5,750 bases of DNA from Deltaproteobacteria bacterium (lineage in GTDB: Bacteria > Desulfobacterota > Desulfobacteria > Desulfobacterales > Desulfatirhabdiaceae). Location of the stretch: NCBI GenBank assembly GCA_026388755.1, contig JAPLJE010000416.1, positions 1-5,750 on the forward strand, given 5' to 3'. A program made the position numbers and the translations under genes. Below, piece by piece: positions 1 through 5,750 of this stretch. The notes beneath the pieces were generated by a model. That model saw only the letters and a program-made list of their open reading frames with translations, did not search any database and was not told the DNA's origin. How positions within the stretch are numbered: position 1 is the first letter of the stretch; every line of letters starts with the position of its first letter.

Positions 1-60
1 GCCGATGGGGCTGAAAAGTCGAAGAGCCGATTTTCAAACTTCTGCTCTTTACGTATGAAT

Positions 61-65
61 GGAGG
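61..65 (+). promoter_or_regulatory. Shine-Dalgarno site of ilvN
   Basis: GGAGG lies 9 nt before the GTG at 75 and 12 nt before the ATG at 78. The spacing favours GTG initiation. The two codons are adjacent and in frame, so the protein differs by only one methionine whichever is used. Confidence 0.7.
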
Positions 66-74
66 ATTTACAAA

Positions 75-563
75 GTGATGGATGCAAAACATGTTATCAC
101 CATGCTGGTGGATAACCAGCCTGGCGTTCTGGCCCGAGTTGTAGGGCTCTTTGCTGGAAGAGGCTTTAACATCGAAAGCCTCTGTGTGGCTGAAACCATC
201 AACCCGGAAATCTCCCGAATTACCCTGGTCACCCGCGCCGACCCCCTGGTGATGGAACAGATTCAAAAACAGCTCAGAAAATTGATCAATGTCATCAAGG
301 TTCGGGACATGGACAAATCCAAGGCGGTGCAGCGGGAAATGGCCTTGATTTGCGTGAAAGCCAAACCCGAACACCGGGCTGAAGTCCTGAGAATCGTGGA
401 TATTTTTCGATGCAAGGTCGTGGATACGGGCATCGAGCATTATATCCTCGAGGTCACCGGTGACGAAGGCAAACTGGCTGCAATTATCAATCTGCTGAAG
501 CCCATTGGCATCAAAAAAATCGCCCGGACCGGCATCGTTGCACTGTTTAGGGAACCGAAATAG
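75..563 (+). CDS. ilvN: Acetolactate synthase small (regulatory) subunit
   Basis: This is the regulatory subunit of acetohydroxyacid synthase. It binds the catalytic IlvB subunit, stimulates it and confers feedback inhibition by valine, at the first common step of valine, leucine and isoleucine synthesis in the cytoplasm. The 162-residue product has the usual family length. An N-terminal ACT domain spans about residues 5-78; it carries N14, G17 and N32 in the segments DNQPGVLARV and GFNIESL, matching the valine-site positions N11, G14 and N29 of E. coli IlvH. A C-terminal small-subunit domain (about 88-160) ends in the typical ARTGIVAL segment. The start is GTG at 75 or ATG at 78, both behind GGAGG at 61-65. 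IlvB is not visible and would be expected immediately upstream. The name ilvH would be equally defensible. Family assignment is very secure; the degree of valine sensitivity is inferred. Confidence 0.96.
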   Translation: MMDAKHVITMLVDNQPGVLARVVGLFAGRGFNIESLCVAETINPEISRITLVTRADPLVMEQIQKQLRKLINVIKVRDMDKSKAVQREMALICVKAKPEHRAEVLRIVDIFRCKVVDTGIEHYILEVTGDEGKLAAIINLLKPIGIKKIARTGIVALFREPK

Positions 564-750
564 GCAGGAAGCCGGGAAATTGGGAAAGAGCATCAGCTTT
601 AACGTGAAAATCATGAAAGATGAAAGTTATCATGAAAATATCATTTTCGTTGCAGGGGGCTATAACCCAGATGGTTCATGTTTGTTTCCTTCTGCCTAAG
701 CCTTTAACCTATTACCCATTACCCATACTTAACAAGGAGATGTAAATCAA
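564..750 (+). other. ilvN-ilvC spacer, 187 nt, no gene seen
   Basis: No credible gene is present. The only + strand ORF (505-699) overlaps ilvN out of frame and resembles nothing I know. The spacer is AT-rich in the middle and includes a small hairpin, ATGAAAAT (632-639) with ATTTTCGT (643-650), one G-U pair. Its ends carry an imperfect inverted repeat: TAGGCA at 561-566 (including the ilvN stop codon) against TGCCTA at 693-698, extendable by GGAA/TTCC across a three-base bulge. This could be a degenerate mobile-repeat remnant or chance. I see no T-box motif, terminator T-run or leader peptide rich in Ile, Leu or Val codons. Confidence 0.5.
708..726. repeat. ATTACCC heptamer repeat upstream of ilvC
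   Basis: Two perfect tandem copies of ATTACCC (711-717 and 718-724) are followed by AT and preceded by CCT. The 12-mer CCTATTACCCAT (708-719) recurs exactly at 5246-5257, in the hairpin between leuA and the ytfJ-like gene. CCATTACCCAT (716-726) recurs in reverse complement at 5228-5238. Both arms of the downstream hairpin are therefore represented here as a direct tandem. The recurrence is seen directly; a genome-wide dispersed family is inferred. Confidence 0.6.
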
Positions 751-1809
751 ATGACACAAATCAACTTTGGCGGCGTCATGGAAGAAGTGATTACCGCTTC
801 GGAATTTACCCTGGACCAGGCAAAAGCAGTACTGAAGAATGAAACCATTGCCATTCTGGGATATGGCGTTCAGGGGCCCGGCCAGGCCCTGAATATGAAA
901 GATAACGGGTTACAGGTTATTGTCGGTCAGCGGGAAGGCGGCAATTCCTGGGACAGGGCCGTTGCTGACGGCTTTGTTCCCGGAAAGACGCTCTTTCCCC
1001 TGGAAGCAGCAGCCCAAAAAGCAACGATTGTCCAGTATCTGCTTTCCGACGCCGGCCAGATGGCGGCATGGCCTAAGATCAAACCCTGTTTGAATCCCGG
1101 AGATGCCCTGTATTTTTCTCATGGGTTCGGCATTGTTTTCAGTGATCAGACCGGCATTACGCCACCGGATTTTGTGGATGTGATTCTGGCGGCGCCAAAG
1201 GGCTCCGGTAGGACAGTCCGAACCAATTTTCTGGCAGGAAGCGGCATCAACTCCAGTTTTGCCGTTCATCAGGACTATACGGGTAAAGCCAGGGAACGCG
1301 CCATTGCTTTAGGCATCGCCATTGGGTCCGGCTATCTGTTTCCCACCACATTTGAAAAAGAAGTTCACAGCGACCTGACCGGAGAGCGCGGCGTTCTCAT
1401 GGGATGTCTGGCAGGGGTCATGGAGGCCCAGTATACCCTACTTCGAAAACACGGCCACAGCCCCAGCGAGGCCTTTAATGAAACCGTTGAAGAGCTCACC
1501 CAGAGTCTGATCCGCCTGGTTGCCGAAAACGGCATGGACTGGATGTTTGCCAATTGCAGCACCACCGCGCAAAGAGGGGCACTGGACTGGTCTCCGCGCT
1601 TCAGGGATGCGGTCAAGCCCGTTTTTGACCAGCTTTACGAGAGCGTGATATCCGGAAAAGAAACCCGTAGAACCCTGGAGAGAAACAGCGCCCCGGATTA
1701 CCGCGAAAGACTCCACGAGGAGCTTGAAGCCATCCGCTTATCTGAAATGTGGCAGGCAGGCACCGCAGTCAGCTCGCTGAGACCGGAAAACCGAAGTAAG
1801 AAAGGCTGA
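751..1809 (+). CDS. ilvC: Ketol-acid reductoisomerase (KARI)
   Basis: This enzyme converts 2-acetolactate and 2-aceto-2-hydroxybutyrate to dihydroxy acids using NAD(P)H and Mg2+, the second step of valine and isoleucine synthesis. The 352-residue protein has an N-terminal Rossmann domain with the dinucleotide motif G37-Y-G39-V-Q-G42. Active-site candidates by family pattern are H124 (SHGFG), K150 (APKGSG), metal ligands D208 and E212 (SDLTGERG), E244 and E248 (NETVEE), and S270 (CSTTAQRG). The length and single C-terminal helical domain fit short-type KARIs rather than the roughly 490-residue E. coli form. The sequence looks, from memory, most like the Bacteroidetes and Desulfobacterota type. 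The cofactor loop after G59 is QREGGNS, with R61 and S66 plausible 2'-phosphate contacts, so NADPH use is inferred. The start at 751 follows AAGGAG (734-739) and gives the family-typical NFGG N-terminus; the ATG at 778 would remove it. The last residues overlap the repeat downstream. Confidence 0.96.
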   Translation: MTQINFGGVMEEVITASEFTLDQAKAVLKNETIAILGYGVQGPGQALNMKDNGLQVIVGQREGGNSWDRAVADGFVPGKTLFPLEAAAQKATIVQYLLSDAGQMAAWPKIKPCLNPGDALYFSHGFGIVFSDQTGITPPDFVDVILAAPKGSGRTVRTNFLAGSGINSSFAVHQDYTGKARERAIALGIAIGSGYLFPTTFEKEVHSDLTGERGVLMGCLAGVMEAQYTLLRKHGHSPSEAFNETVEELTQSLIRLVAENGMDWMFANCSTTAQRGALDWSPRFRDAVKPVFDQLYESVISGKETRRTLERNSAPDYRERLHEELEAIRLSEMWQAGTAVSSLRPENRSKKG

Positions 1810-1889
1810 AGAATGAGGGCTGAAGACAAAAGATTGTTTTAAACTGAATGGAATTCATCCTATCAACCTTCAGTCTTCAGCCTGTTTTT
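1804..1889 (+). terminator. Inverted repeat with T-run after ilvC (terminator-like dispersed repeat)
   Basis: GGCTGAAGAC (1818-1827) pairs perfectly with GTCTTCAGCC (1873-1882), extendable by one G-U pair (1817 with 1883), and TTTTT follows at 1885-1889. The intervening 45 nt can form a smaller TGAAT/ATTCA hairpin. A direct copy of GGCTGAAGA sits at 1804-1812, spanning the ilvC stop codon. On the - strand the right arm reads GGCTGAA-GACTGAA-GG, two near-identical heptamers. The stem plus T-run fits intrinsic termination or attenuation between ilvC and cimA. The heptamer structure also fits a dispersed intergenic repeat, and the long loop makes it an atypical terminator. Confidence 0.5.
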
Positions 1890-1905
1890 AAAAGGATATT
1901 GCTAT

Positions 1906-3483
1906 ATGGGACCGATTCACCTTTATGACACTACCCTGAGGGACGGCACTCAAGGGGAAGATGTCAATTTTTCGGCTGAAGAAAAAATCATGATTGCCCA
2001 GCGTCTGGATGACTTTGGCATTCACTATATCGAGGGTGGGTGGCCGGGATCCAATCCCAGAGACTTGCAGTTTTTCGAGCTGGCCCAGCAGATTGATTTC
2101 AAGCATGCAAAGCTTGCGGCTTTTGGTTCCACCCGAAAACCCGGTTTTGCCACGGGTGATGACCCCAATGTTCAGGCGCTTCTGGCAGCCCAGACCCCGG
2201 TTGTCACCATTTTTGGAAAAAGCTGGGATCTTCATGTCGGAAAGATCATGGGCAATACCCTGGAAGAAAATCTGGCCATGATCCATGATACGGTGGCATA
2301 TCTGAAAAGCCATTCCCGTGAAGTCATTTATGACGCCGAACATTTTTTTGACGGCTACAAGGCAAACCCGGACTATGCCCTGTCCACTCTGGCGGCGGCT
2401 GTGGCAGGTGGCGCAGACTGCATCGTGCTCTGCGACACCAATGGCGGAACGCTGACCTATGAAATCGAGCCGATGATCGCCAGGGTACATCAGGTTGTAG
2501 CAGAAAAAGCCCAACCGTCAAAATCTGCCGTCAGAATCGGTATTCATACTCACAATGACTCCGGCCTTGCCGTAGCCAACAGCATTTGCGCGGTAAACGC
2601 CGGTGCGGTTATGGTTCAGGGAACCATCAACGGATACGGGGAAAGATGCGGAAATGCGGACCTGACCAGCATCATTCCCATATTATGCCTGAAAATGAAT
2701 CGGACCTGTGTATCTTCCGAGAGCCTATCGCGGCTGAAGAAACTGTCCCGGTTCGTCAGCGAAACCGCCAATATGATTCCGCAAAGCACCATGCCGTTTG
2801 TTGGGAAAAGCGCATTTGCCCATAAGGGCGGGGTTCATGTGAGCGCGATCATGAAACTTCCCAGGGCATATGAACACATTGACCCGGACCTGGTCGGAAA
2901 CAAGCGCAAGGTGCTGGTTTCCGATCTTTCCGGCAAAAGCAATGTGGAATACAAGGCCAGAGAACTCGGGGTTGAGCTGAATGGGTCGGATCGGCAGAAA
3001 GTCGTCTCTGAAATCAAGCGTATGGAGCAGGAAGGCTATCAGTTTGACGTGGCCGACGGATCTTTCAAGATACTGCTGGAAAAACTGACCGAACAGTTCA
3101 AGCCGCTGTTCGAGCTGGAATCGTTCCGGGTAACCATTGAAAAAGACAAAAATCAGCCATGTTCCGCCCATGCAACCATAAAAATATCGGTTGACGGCAA
3201 ACAGGAAATCACGGCAGCCGAAGGAAGCGGCCCGGTCAGCGCCCTGGATAACGCGCTCCGAAAAGCCCTGGATAATTTTTTCCCCCATGTGGATCACATG
3301 CGGCTGGTGGATTTCAAAGTCCGCGTCATTGACGGCCGGGCCGGCACTGCCGCCAGAGTGCGCGTGTTTATCGAATCCAGGGATGAAGACCATGTCTGGA
3401 GTACCATCGGCGTGTCCGAAGATATCATTGAAGCCAGCTGGCATGCCCTTGCAGACAGTTTTCAGTATAAGTTGTCGCGGTAA
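1906..3483 (+). CDS. cimA: (R)-citramalate synthase
   Basis: The enzyme condenses pyruvate with acetyl-CoA to (R)-citramalate, the entry to the threonine-independent isoleucine route via citraconate and 2-oxobutyrate. The 525-residue protein has the usual length for the TIGR00977 CimA family. A TIM-barrel catalytic domain covers about residues 3-275: YDTTLRDG holds R12 and metal ligand D8, then E145, the IHTHND metal ligands H214 and H216, and N250 in ERCGNADL. A linker with HKGGVH (306-311) leads to a LeuA-type allosteric and dimerisation domain (about 395-523), usually the isoleucine-feedback site. The stretch from about 19 to 52 (EDVNFSAEEK, EGGWPGSNPRD) distinguishes this family from true LeuA. 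The start lies 9 nt after AAAGGA (1891-1896). Homocitrate or isopropylmalate synthase activity is a less likely alternative. The paralogue leuA follows on the same strand. Confidence 0.93.
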   Translation: MGPIHLYDTTLRDGTQGEDVNFSAEEKIMIAQRLDDFGIHYIEGGWPGSNPRDLQFFELAQQIDFKHAKLAAFGSTRKPGFATGDDPNVQALLAAQTPVVTIFGKSWDLHVGKIMGNTLEENLAMIHDTVAYLKSHSREVIYDAEHFFDGYKANPDYALSTLAAAVAGGADCIVLCDTNGGTLTYEIEPMIARVHQVVAEKAQPSKSAVRIGIHTHNDSGLAVANSICAVNAGAVMVQGTINGYGERCGNADLTSIIPILCLKMNRTCVSSESLSRLKKLSRFVSETANMIPQSTMPFVGKSAFAHKGGVHVSAIMKLPRAYEHIDPDLVGNKRKVLVSDLSGKSNVEYKARELGVELNGSDRQKVVSEIKRMEQEGYQFDVADGSFKILLEKLTEQFKPLFELESFRVTIEKDKNQPCSAHATIKISVDGKQEITAAEGSGPVSALDNALRKALDNFFPHVDHMRLVDFKVRVIDGRAGTAARVRVFIESRDEDHVWSTIGVSEDIIEASWHALADSFQYKLSR

Positions 3484-3497
3484 AAAAGGAATTTTTT

Positions 3498-3572
3498 ATG
3501 TTGAGAGAAAAGGAAACAGTAAATGCCGCGGGACGGTTTTTCAGCAATGTCCTGCGGCCCATGCTTGGATAG
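3498..3572 (+). CDS. Possible 24-residue small ORF in the leuA leader
   Basis: An ATG at 3498, 7 nt after AAAAGGA (3484-3490), opens a 24-codon frame ending in TAG at 3570-3572. The product begins MLREKETVNAAGRF and ends VLRPMLG. It contains three leucines but no run of leucine codons, so it is not a classical attenuation leader peptide. It has no membrane segment and I recognise no family. It begins 15 nt after the cimA stop and its second half lies on the stem-loop at 3525-3558, so translating ribosomes would disrupt that structure. The Shine-Dalgarno match may be chance in an A-rich stretch; coding status is uncertain. Confidence 0.22.
   Translation: MLREKETVNAAGRFFSNVLRPMLG
3525..3558 (+). 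promoter_or_regulatory. Strong stem-loop in the leuA leader
   Basis: GCCGCGGGAC (3525-3534) pairs with GTCCTGCGGC (3549-3558) over 10 bp with one G-U, enclosing a 14-nt loop that begins GGTTTTT. No T-run follows, so it is not a standard intrinsic terminator. It sits about 118 nt upstream of the leuA start in a 192-nt spacer. Possible roles are an mRNA stability element, a processing site between cimA and leuA, or part of a leader switch. The structure is seen; its function is not established. Confidence 0.45.
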
Positions 3573-3586
3573 GTATTGCGACTGCC

Positions 3587-3598
3587 TTTTGGCCAAAA
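3587..3598. promoter_or_regulatory. 12-bp perfect palindrome in the leuA leader
   Basis: TTTTGGCCAAAA is a perfect 12-bp palindrome about 78 nt before leuA. It could be an operator half-site pair for a dimeric regulator or simply chance. No promoter elements that I would trust lie beside it. It is recorded because it is the most symmetric short site in the spacer. Confidence 0.2.
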
Positions 3599-3660
3599 CG
3601 AAAGCGGGCAATTCAGCCTGTTCGTTCACGGACGTATTAATCAGACAGACATCTTTTCTA

Positions 3661-3668
3661 AAAAGGAG
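3661..3668 (+). promoter_or_regulatory. Shine-Dalgarno site that fixes the leuA start
   Basis: AAAAGGAG ends 7 nt before the ATG at 3676. The reading frame is open back to an ATG at 3523, which would add 51 residues. That upstream stretch has no family similarity, and the strong ribosome site here supports 3676. Confidence 0.85.
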
Positions 3669-3675
3669 CAATATC

Positions 3676-5208
3676 ATGACCGAGCGTGTAATCATTTTTG
3701 ACACCACTTTAAGAGACGGCGAGCAGTCCCCCGGCGCCAGCATGAATACCGGCGAAAAGCTTCGACTGGCCACCCAGCTTGAAAAACTGGGCGTGGATGT
3801 GCTGGAAGCCGGATTTCCGGCTGCATCAGATGGCGATTTTGAGGCAGTATCCCGAATCTCCGGGCAGTTGAAACGCACAGAGGTTGCAGCCCTGGCTCGC
3901 ACCTCCAGAAAAGACATTGACCGGGCCTGGGGTGCCATTCAGCATGCGGCCTTTCCCCGAATCCATACTTTTATCGCCACTTCCGACATTCACCTGACCT
4001 ACAAGCTGCGCATGTCCCGCGATGAAGTGGTGGCAGCCGCAGTGGATGCCGTGAAATATGCCAGGTCTTTGACCGAAAGGGTCGAGTTCTCAGCCGAAGA
4101 CGGGTCCCGAAGCTATCGTGATTTTTTATGCCGGGTTTTTGAAGCCGCCATTGAAGCAGGCGCCACCACCGTCAACCTGCCGGATACCGTGGGTTATGCC
4201 ATTCCACAGGAATATGCCGAACTGGTTCGGTATGTCATGTCCCATACGCCCAATATCCACAAGGCCGTATTAAGCGTTCACTGCCACAACGATCTGGGAC
4301 TGGCGACAGCCAATACCCTGGCTGCCGTCAGCGCAGGGGCCAGACAGGTGGAGGTCACCATCAACGGCATCGGCGAGCGGGCCGGCAACACCTCTCTTGA
4401 GGAAGTGGTCATGGCGATTCACACCCGGCCCAATTATCTTTCATTCACATCCGGCATCAAGACCGAGTTCATCTATCCCACCAGTCGCCTGGTCAGCATG
4501 ATTACCGGCATTCCGGTTCAGCCCAATAAAGCCATTGTCGGAGCCAACGCCTTTTCCCATGAAGCCGGCATTCACCAGGACGGGGTTTTGAAAAACCCCA
4601 TGACTTACGAAATCATGAAGCCCGAATCCATCGGCCTGAACACCAACAAACTGGTTCTGGGAAAGCATTCGGGACGGCACGCCCTTCGGACGCATTTGAA
4701 GGACATGGGATATGATCTGTCGGATGAAGAACTTCAACTGGTTTTTACCAAGTTCAAGGAACTGGCTGATAAGAAAAAGCATGTGGTGGATGAGGATCTG
4801 GAAGTACTGGTCACCGAGGGAATTCTGCAAAGTCATGATGTCTTTACACTGGATTATCTTCATGTCATCAGCGGCACGACGGTTCTTCCCATGGCCAGCG
4901 TGAGGATGATGATTAATGGAAGGCCGGTTCAGGTGGCCGAATATGGAAACGGCCCCATTGACGCCGTCTATAAGGCTGTTGCGGTCCTTACTGGAACCGG
5001 GTCCGAACTGCTGCGGTTTTCGATTAACGCCCTGACCGGCGGCACCGATGCCCAGGGCGAGGTCACGGTCCGTCTTCGGGAAAACGGCCTTGAGGCTATG
5101 GGAAGAGGCGCGGACCCAGATGTGATCACGGCCAGCGCCAAAGCCTATGTCAACGGCCTGAACCGTCTGGAATATTTAAAGGCGCACCCGGTAACACCGA
5201 TGGAATAA
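3676..5208 (+). CDS. leuA: 2-isopropylmalate synthase
   Basis: The enzyme condenses 2-oxoisovalerate with acetyl-CoA to 2-isopropylmalate, the committed step of leucine synthesis. The 510-residue product matches the usual bacterial LeuA length (about 510-525). The N-terminal TIM barrel (about residues 4-275) has [13 protein letters not shown] with D9 and R13, H97 in [11 protein letters not shown]141 in SAEDG, metal ligands H202 and H204 in HCHND, and N238 in GERAGN. A linker with HEAGIHQDG (295-303) and GKHSGRHA (329-336) leads to the C-terminal LeuA dimerisation and allosteric domain (about 385-505), normally the leucine-feedback site. The segments NLPDTVGYA and HTFIATS are typical of isopropylmalate synthase and contrast with the equivalents in the upstream paralogue cimA, supporting distinct substrates. 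leuB and leuCD are not in the window. The start at 3676 is chosen for its ribosome site and family N-terminus. Confidence 0.96.
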   Translation: MTERVIIFDTTLRDGEQSPGASMNTGEKLRLATQLEKLGVDVLEAGFPAASDGDFEAVSRISGQLKRTEVAALARTSRKDIDRAWGAIQHAAFPRIHTFIATSDIHLTYKLRMSRDEVVAAAVDAVKYARSLTERVEFSAEDGSRSYRDFLCRVFEAAIEAGATTVNLPDTVGYAIPQEYAELVRYVMSHTPNIHKAVLSVHCHNDLGLATANTLAAVSAGARQVEVTINGIGERAGNTSLEEVVMAIHTRPNYLSFTSGIKTEFIYPTSRLVSMITGIPVQPNKAIVGANAFSHEAGIHQDGVLKNPMTYEIMKPESIGLNTNKLVLGKHSGRHALRTHLKDMGYDLSDEELQLVFTKFKELADKKKHVVDEDLEVLVTEGILQSHDVFTLDYLHVISGTTVLPMASVRMMINGRPVQVAEYGNGPIDAVYKAVAVLTGTGSELLRFSINALTGGTDAQGEVTVRLRENGLEAMGRGADPDVITASAKAYVNGLNRLEYLKAHPVTPME

Positions 5209-5227
5209 ATCAGGGATCAGGTGGGCT

Positions 5228-5257
5228 ATGGGTAATGGGCTATTGCCTATTACCCAT
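5228..5257. terminator. Hairpin between convergent leuA and the ytfJ-like gene
   Basis: ATGGGTAATGGGC (5228-5240) pairs with GCCTATTACCCAT (5245-5257) over 13 bp with one G-U, around the 4-nt loop TATT. A further GGTG/CACC pairing is possible outside an asymmetric gap. It sits between two converging stop codons only 54 nt apart, the expected place for a bidirectional terminator. Neither side has a proper T-run (ATTATTCTTTCT on the + strand), so termination may be weak or the hairpin may be mainly a repeat. Its arms share the ATTACCC heptamer with the repeat upstream of ilvC. Confidence 0.55.
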
Positions 5258-5262
5258 CACCA

Positions 5263-5750
5263 TTATTCTTTCTGGAGATCAATGGCCATCTGGACGATAG
5301 AGGCAACTTCGCTTTCTGGAACTTTTCCGCGGACAATTACCCGGACAATCCGGTTTTTATCCAGAAGAATGGCATTGGCTGTGTCTCTTTCCAGGCTCCA
5401 GGCATTTCTAAGCATGGCGTCATAGTCAAACAAAATAGTGGTATTGTATTTTTTTGCTTTTTTCCCGGCAATCACCCGAATGAGGGCATCGGGTTTCCAG
5501 GTAGACTTGCAATCCGCAATCCCGATTCCCTTGTAGGTTTCATCCTTCAAAAGTCCCTGGTCCTTGGCCTTTTTCATGGCATCGGTAAAATGTTCGTTCA
5601 GGTCTGACTCGTCCGGACTTACATAATTGACAAGCAGCACTTTTCCATCCCAGGATGCCATTGAAAAAGCATTTCCATCAGAATCCTTGAATGACCAGTC
5701 CGAGGCCTTCATGCCCGCCATAAGCGCTTCCGCGCTCGCCATGGAACTCC
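5263..5750 (-). CDS. YtfJ-like thioredoxin-fold protein, 5' end beyond window
   Basis: At least 159 residues are visible from the ATG at 5742 to the TAA at 5263-5265, and the frame stays open to the window edge. The C-terminal half, including DAMLRNAWSLERDTANAILLDKN (about 108-130, quoted in part below the limit as NAWSLERDTANAILLDKN), resembles the ARGAWQLDEESSAVVVLDKD segment of E. coli YtfJ. GKVLLVNYVSPDESDLNE (about 33-50) sits where thioredoxin-fold proteins carry their first strand and redox site, yet has no cysteine. The only cysteine is C78. The residues just before and after the visible Met read SS-M-ASA-EA, like the end of a signal peptide with an Ala-X-Ala cleavage site, so the true start probably lies outside and the mature protein would be periplasmic. 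A GGAG 4 nt before the ATG leaves the internal start possible. The biochemical role of the YtfJ family is not established; it is unrelated to the BCAA genes. Confidence 0.75.
   Translation of the reverse strand, partial: SSMASAEALMAGMKASDWSFKDSDGNAFSMASWDGKVLLVNYVSPDESDLNEHFTDAMKKAKDQGLLKDETYKGIGIADCKSTWKPDALIRVIAGKKAKKYNTTILFDYDAMLRNAWSLERDTANAILLDKNRIVRVIVRGKVPESEVASIVQMAIDLQKE

Noticed and set aside
505..699. 64-codon + strand ORF overlapping the end of ilvN
   Set aside because: It starts inside ilvN in another frame, has no ribosome site of note and ends in the repeat-like spacer. It looks like a chance ORF.
561..700. Miniature inverted-repeat transposable element between ilvN and ilvC
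   Set aside because: The terminal match (TAGGCA/TGCCTA plus GGAA/TTCC) is short and needs a bulge, and no target-site duplication is evident. Kept only as a remark on the spacer.
2725..3444. 239-codon - strand ORF opposite cimA
   Set aside because: It is the antisense shadow of a clearly real gene, with no family resemblance; the same applies to 1888-2514 and 4441-4863 on the - strand.
3523..3675. 51-codon N-terminal extension of leuA, open from an ATG at 3523
   Set aside because: It lacks LeuA family similarity, is cysteine-rich and odd in composition, and a strong Shine-Dalgarno site sits 7 nt before the ATG at 3676, where the family N-terminus begins.
3484..3675. T-box or classical leucine attenuator in the leuA leader
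   Set aside because: No AGGGTGGNACCGCG-like motif, no run of leucine codons, and no stem followed by a T-run were found.
3498..3696. Read-through of the TAG at 3570-3572 (pyrrolysine or a decayed longer gene)
   Set aside because: The frame past the TAG does stay open into leuA, but neither half resembles a known protein, and no pyrrolysine machinery or insertion context can be seen.

Overview
The window is a branched-chain amino acid (BCAA) biosynthesis locus. Four genes on the + strand are followed by the 3' part of an unrelated gene on the - strand. The order is ilvN (regulatory subunit of acetolactate synthase), ilvC (ketol-acid reductoisomerase), cimA ((R)-citramalate synthase), leuA (2-isopropylmalate synthase), and then, convergently, a YtfJ-like thioredoxin-fold protein cut by the right edge. 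Base composition is roughly balanced, codon use looks uniform, and no transposase, phage, CRISPR, tRNA or rRNA gene is visible. Gene order and protein flavour (a TIGR00977-type CimA next to LeuA, and a KARI of the type I associate with Bacteroidetes and sulfate-reducing Desulfobacterota) suggest an anaerobic deltaproteobacterium, probably Desulfobacterales. That assignment is inference from remembered family sequences, not a search result.

Layout: 1-74 is a short flank with no assignable gene (the catalytic ilvB would be expected just outside). ilvN is 75-563. A 187-nt spacer ends in a small heptamer repeat (ATTACCC twice) before ilvC (751-1809). A 96-nt spacer holds a long inverted repeat followed by five T's, ahead of cimA (1906-3483). 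A 192-nt leader contains a strong hairpin and a possible 24-codon ORF, ahead of leuA (3676-5208). A 54-nt gap with a near-perfect 13-bp hairpin separates leuA from the convergent ytfJ-like gene (5263 to the edge). No gene-free stretch exceeds 200 bases.

How the genes work together: IlvN, with the catalytic IlvB, makes acetolactate or acetohydroxybutyrate, and IlvC reduces and isomerises these for valine and isoleucine. CimA condenses pyruvate with acetyl-CoA to citramalate, which gives 2-oxobutyrate for isoleucine without threonine deaminase. LeuA condenses 2-oxoisovalerate with acetyl-CoA to start leucine synthesis. Each entry enzyme visible here carries, or is, a feedback-regulatory module.

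I found no convincing undescribed system. What deserves a second look lies in the spacers: heptamer-based inverted repeats, the structured leuA leader with its candidate small ORF, and the cysteine-poor YtfJ-like protein.
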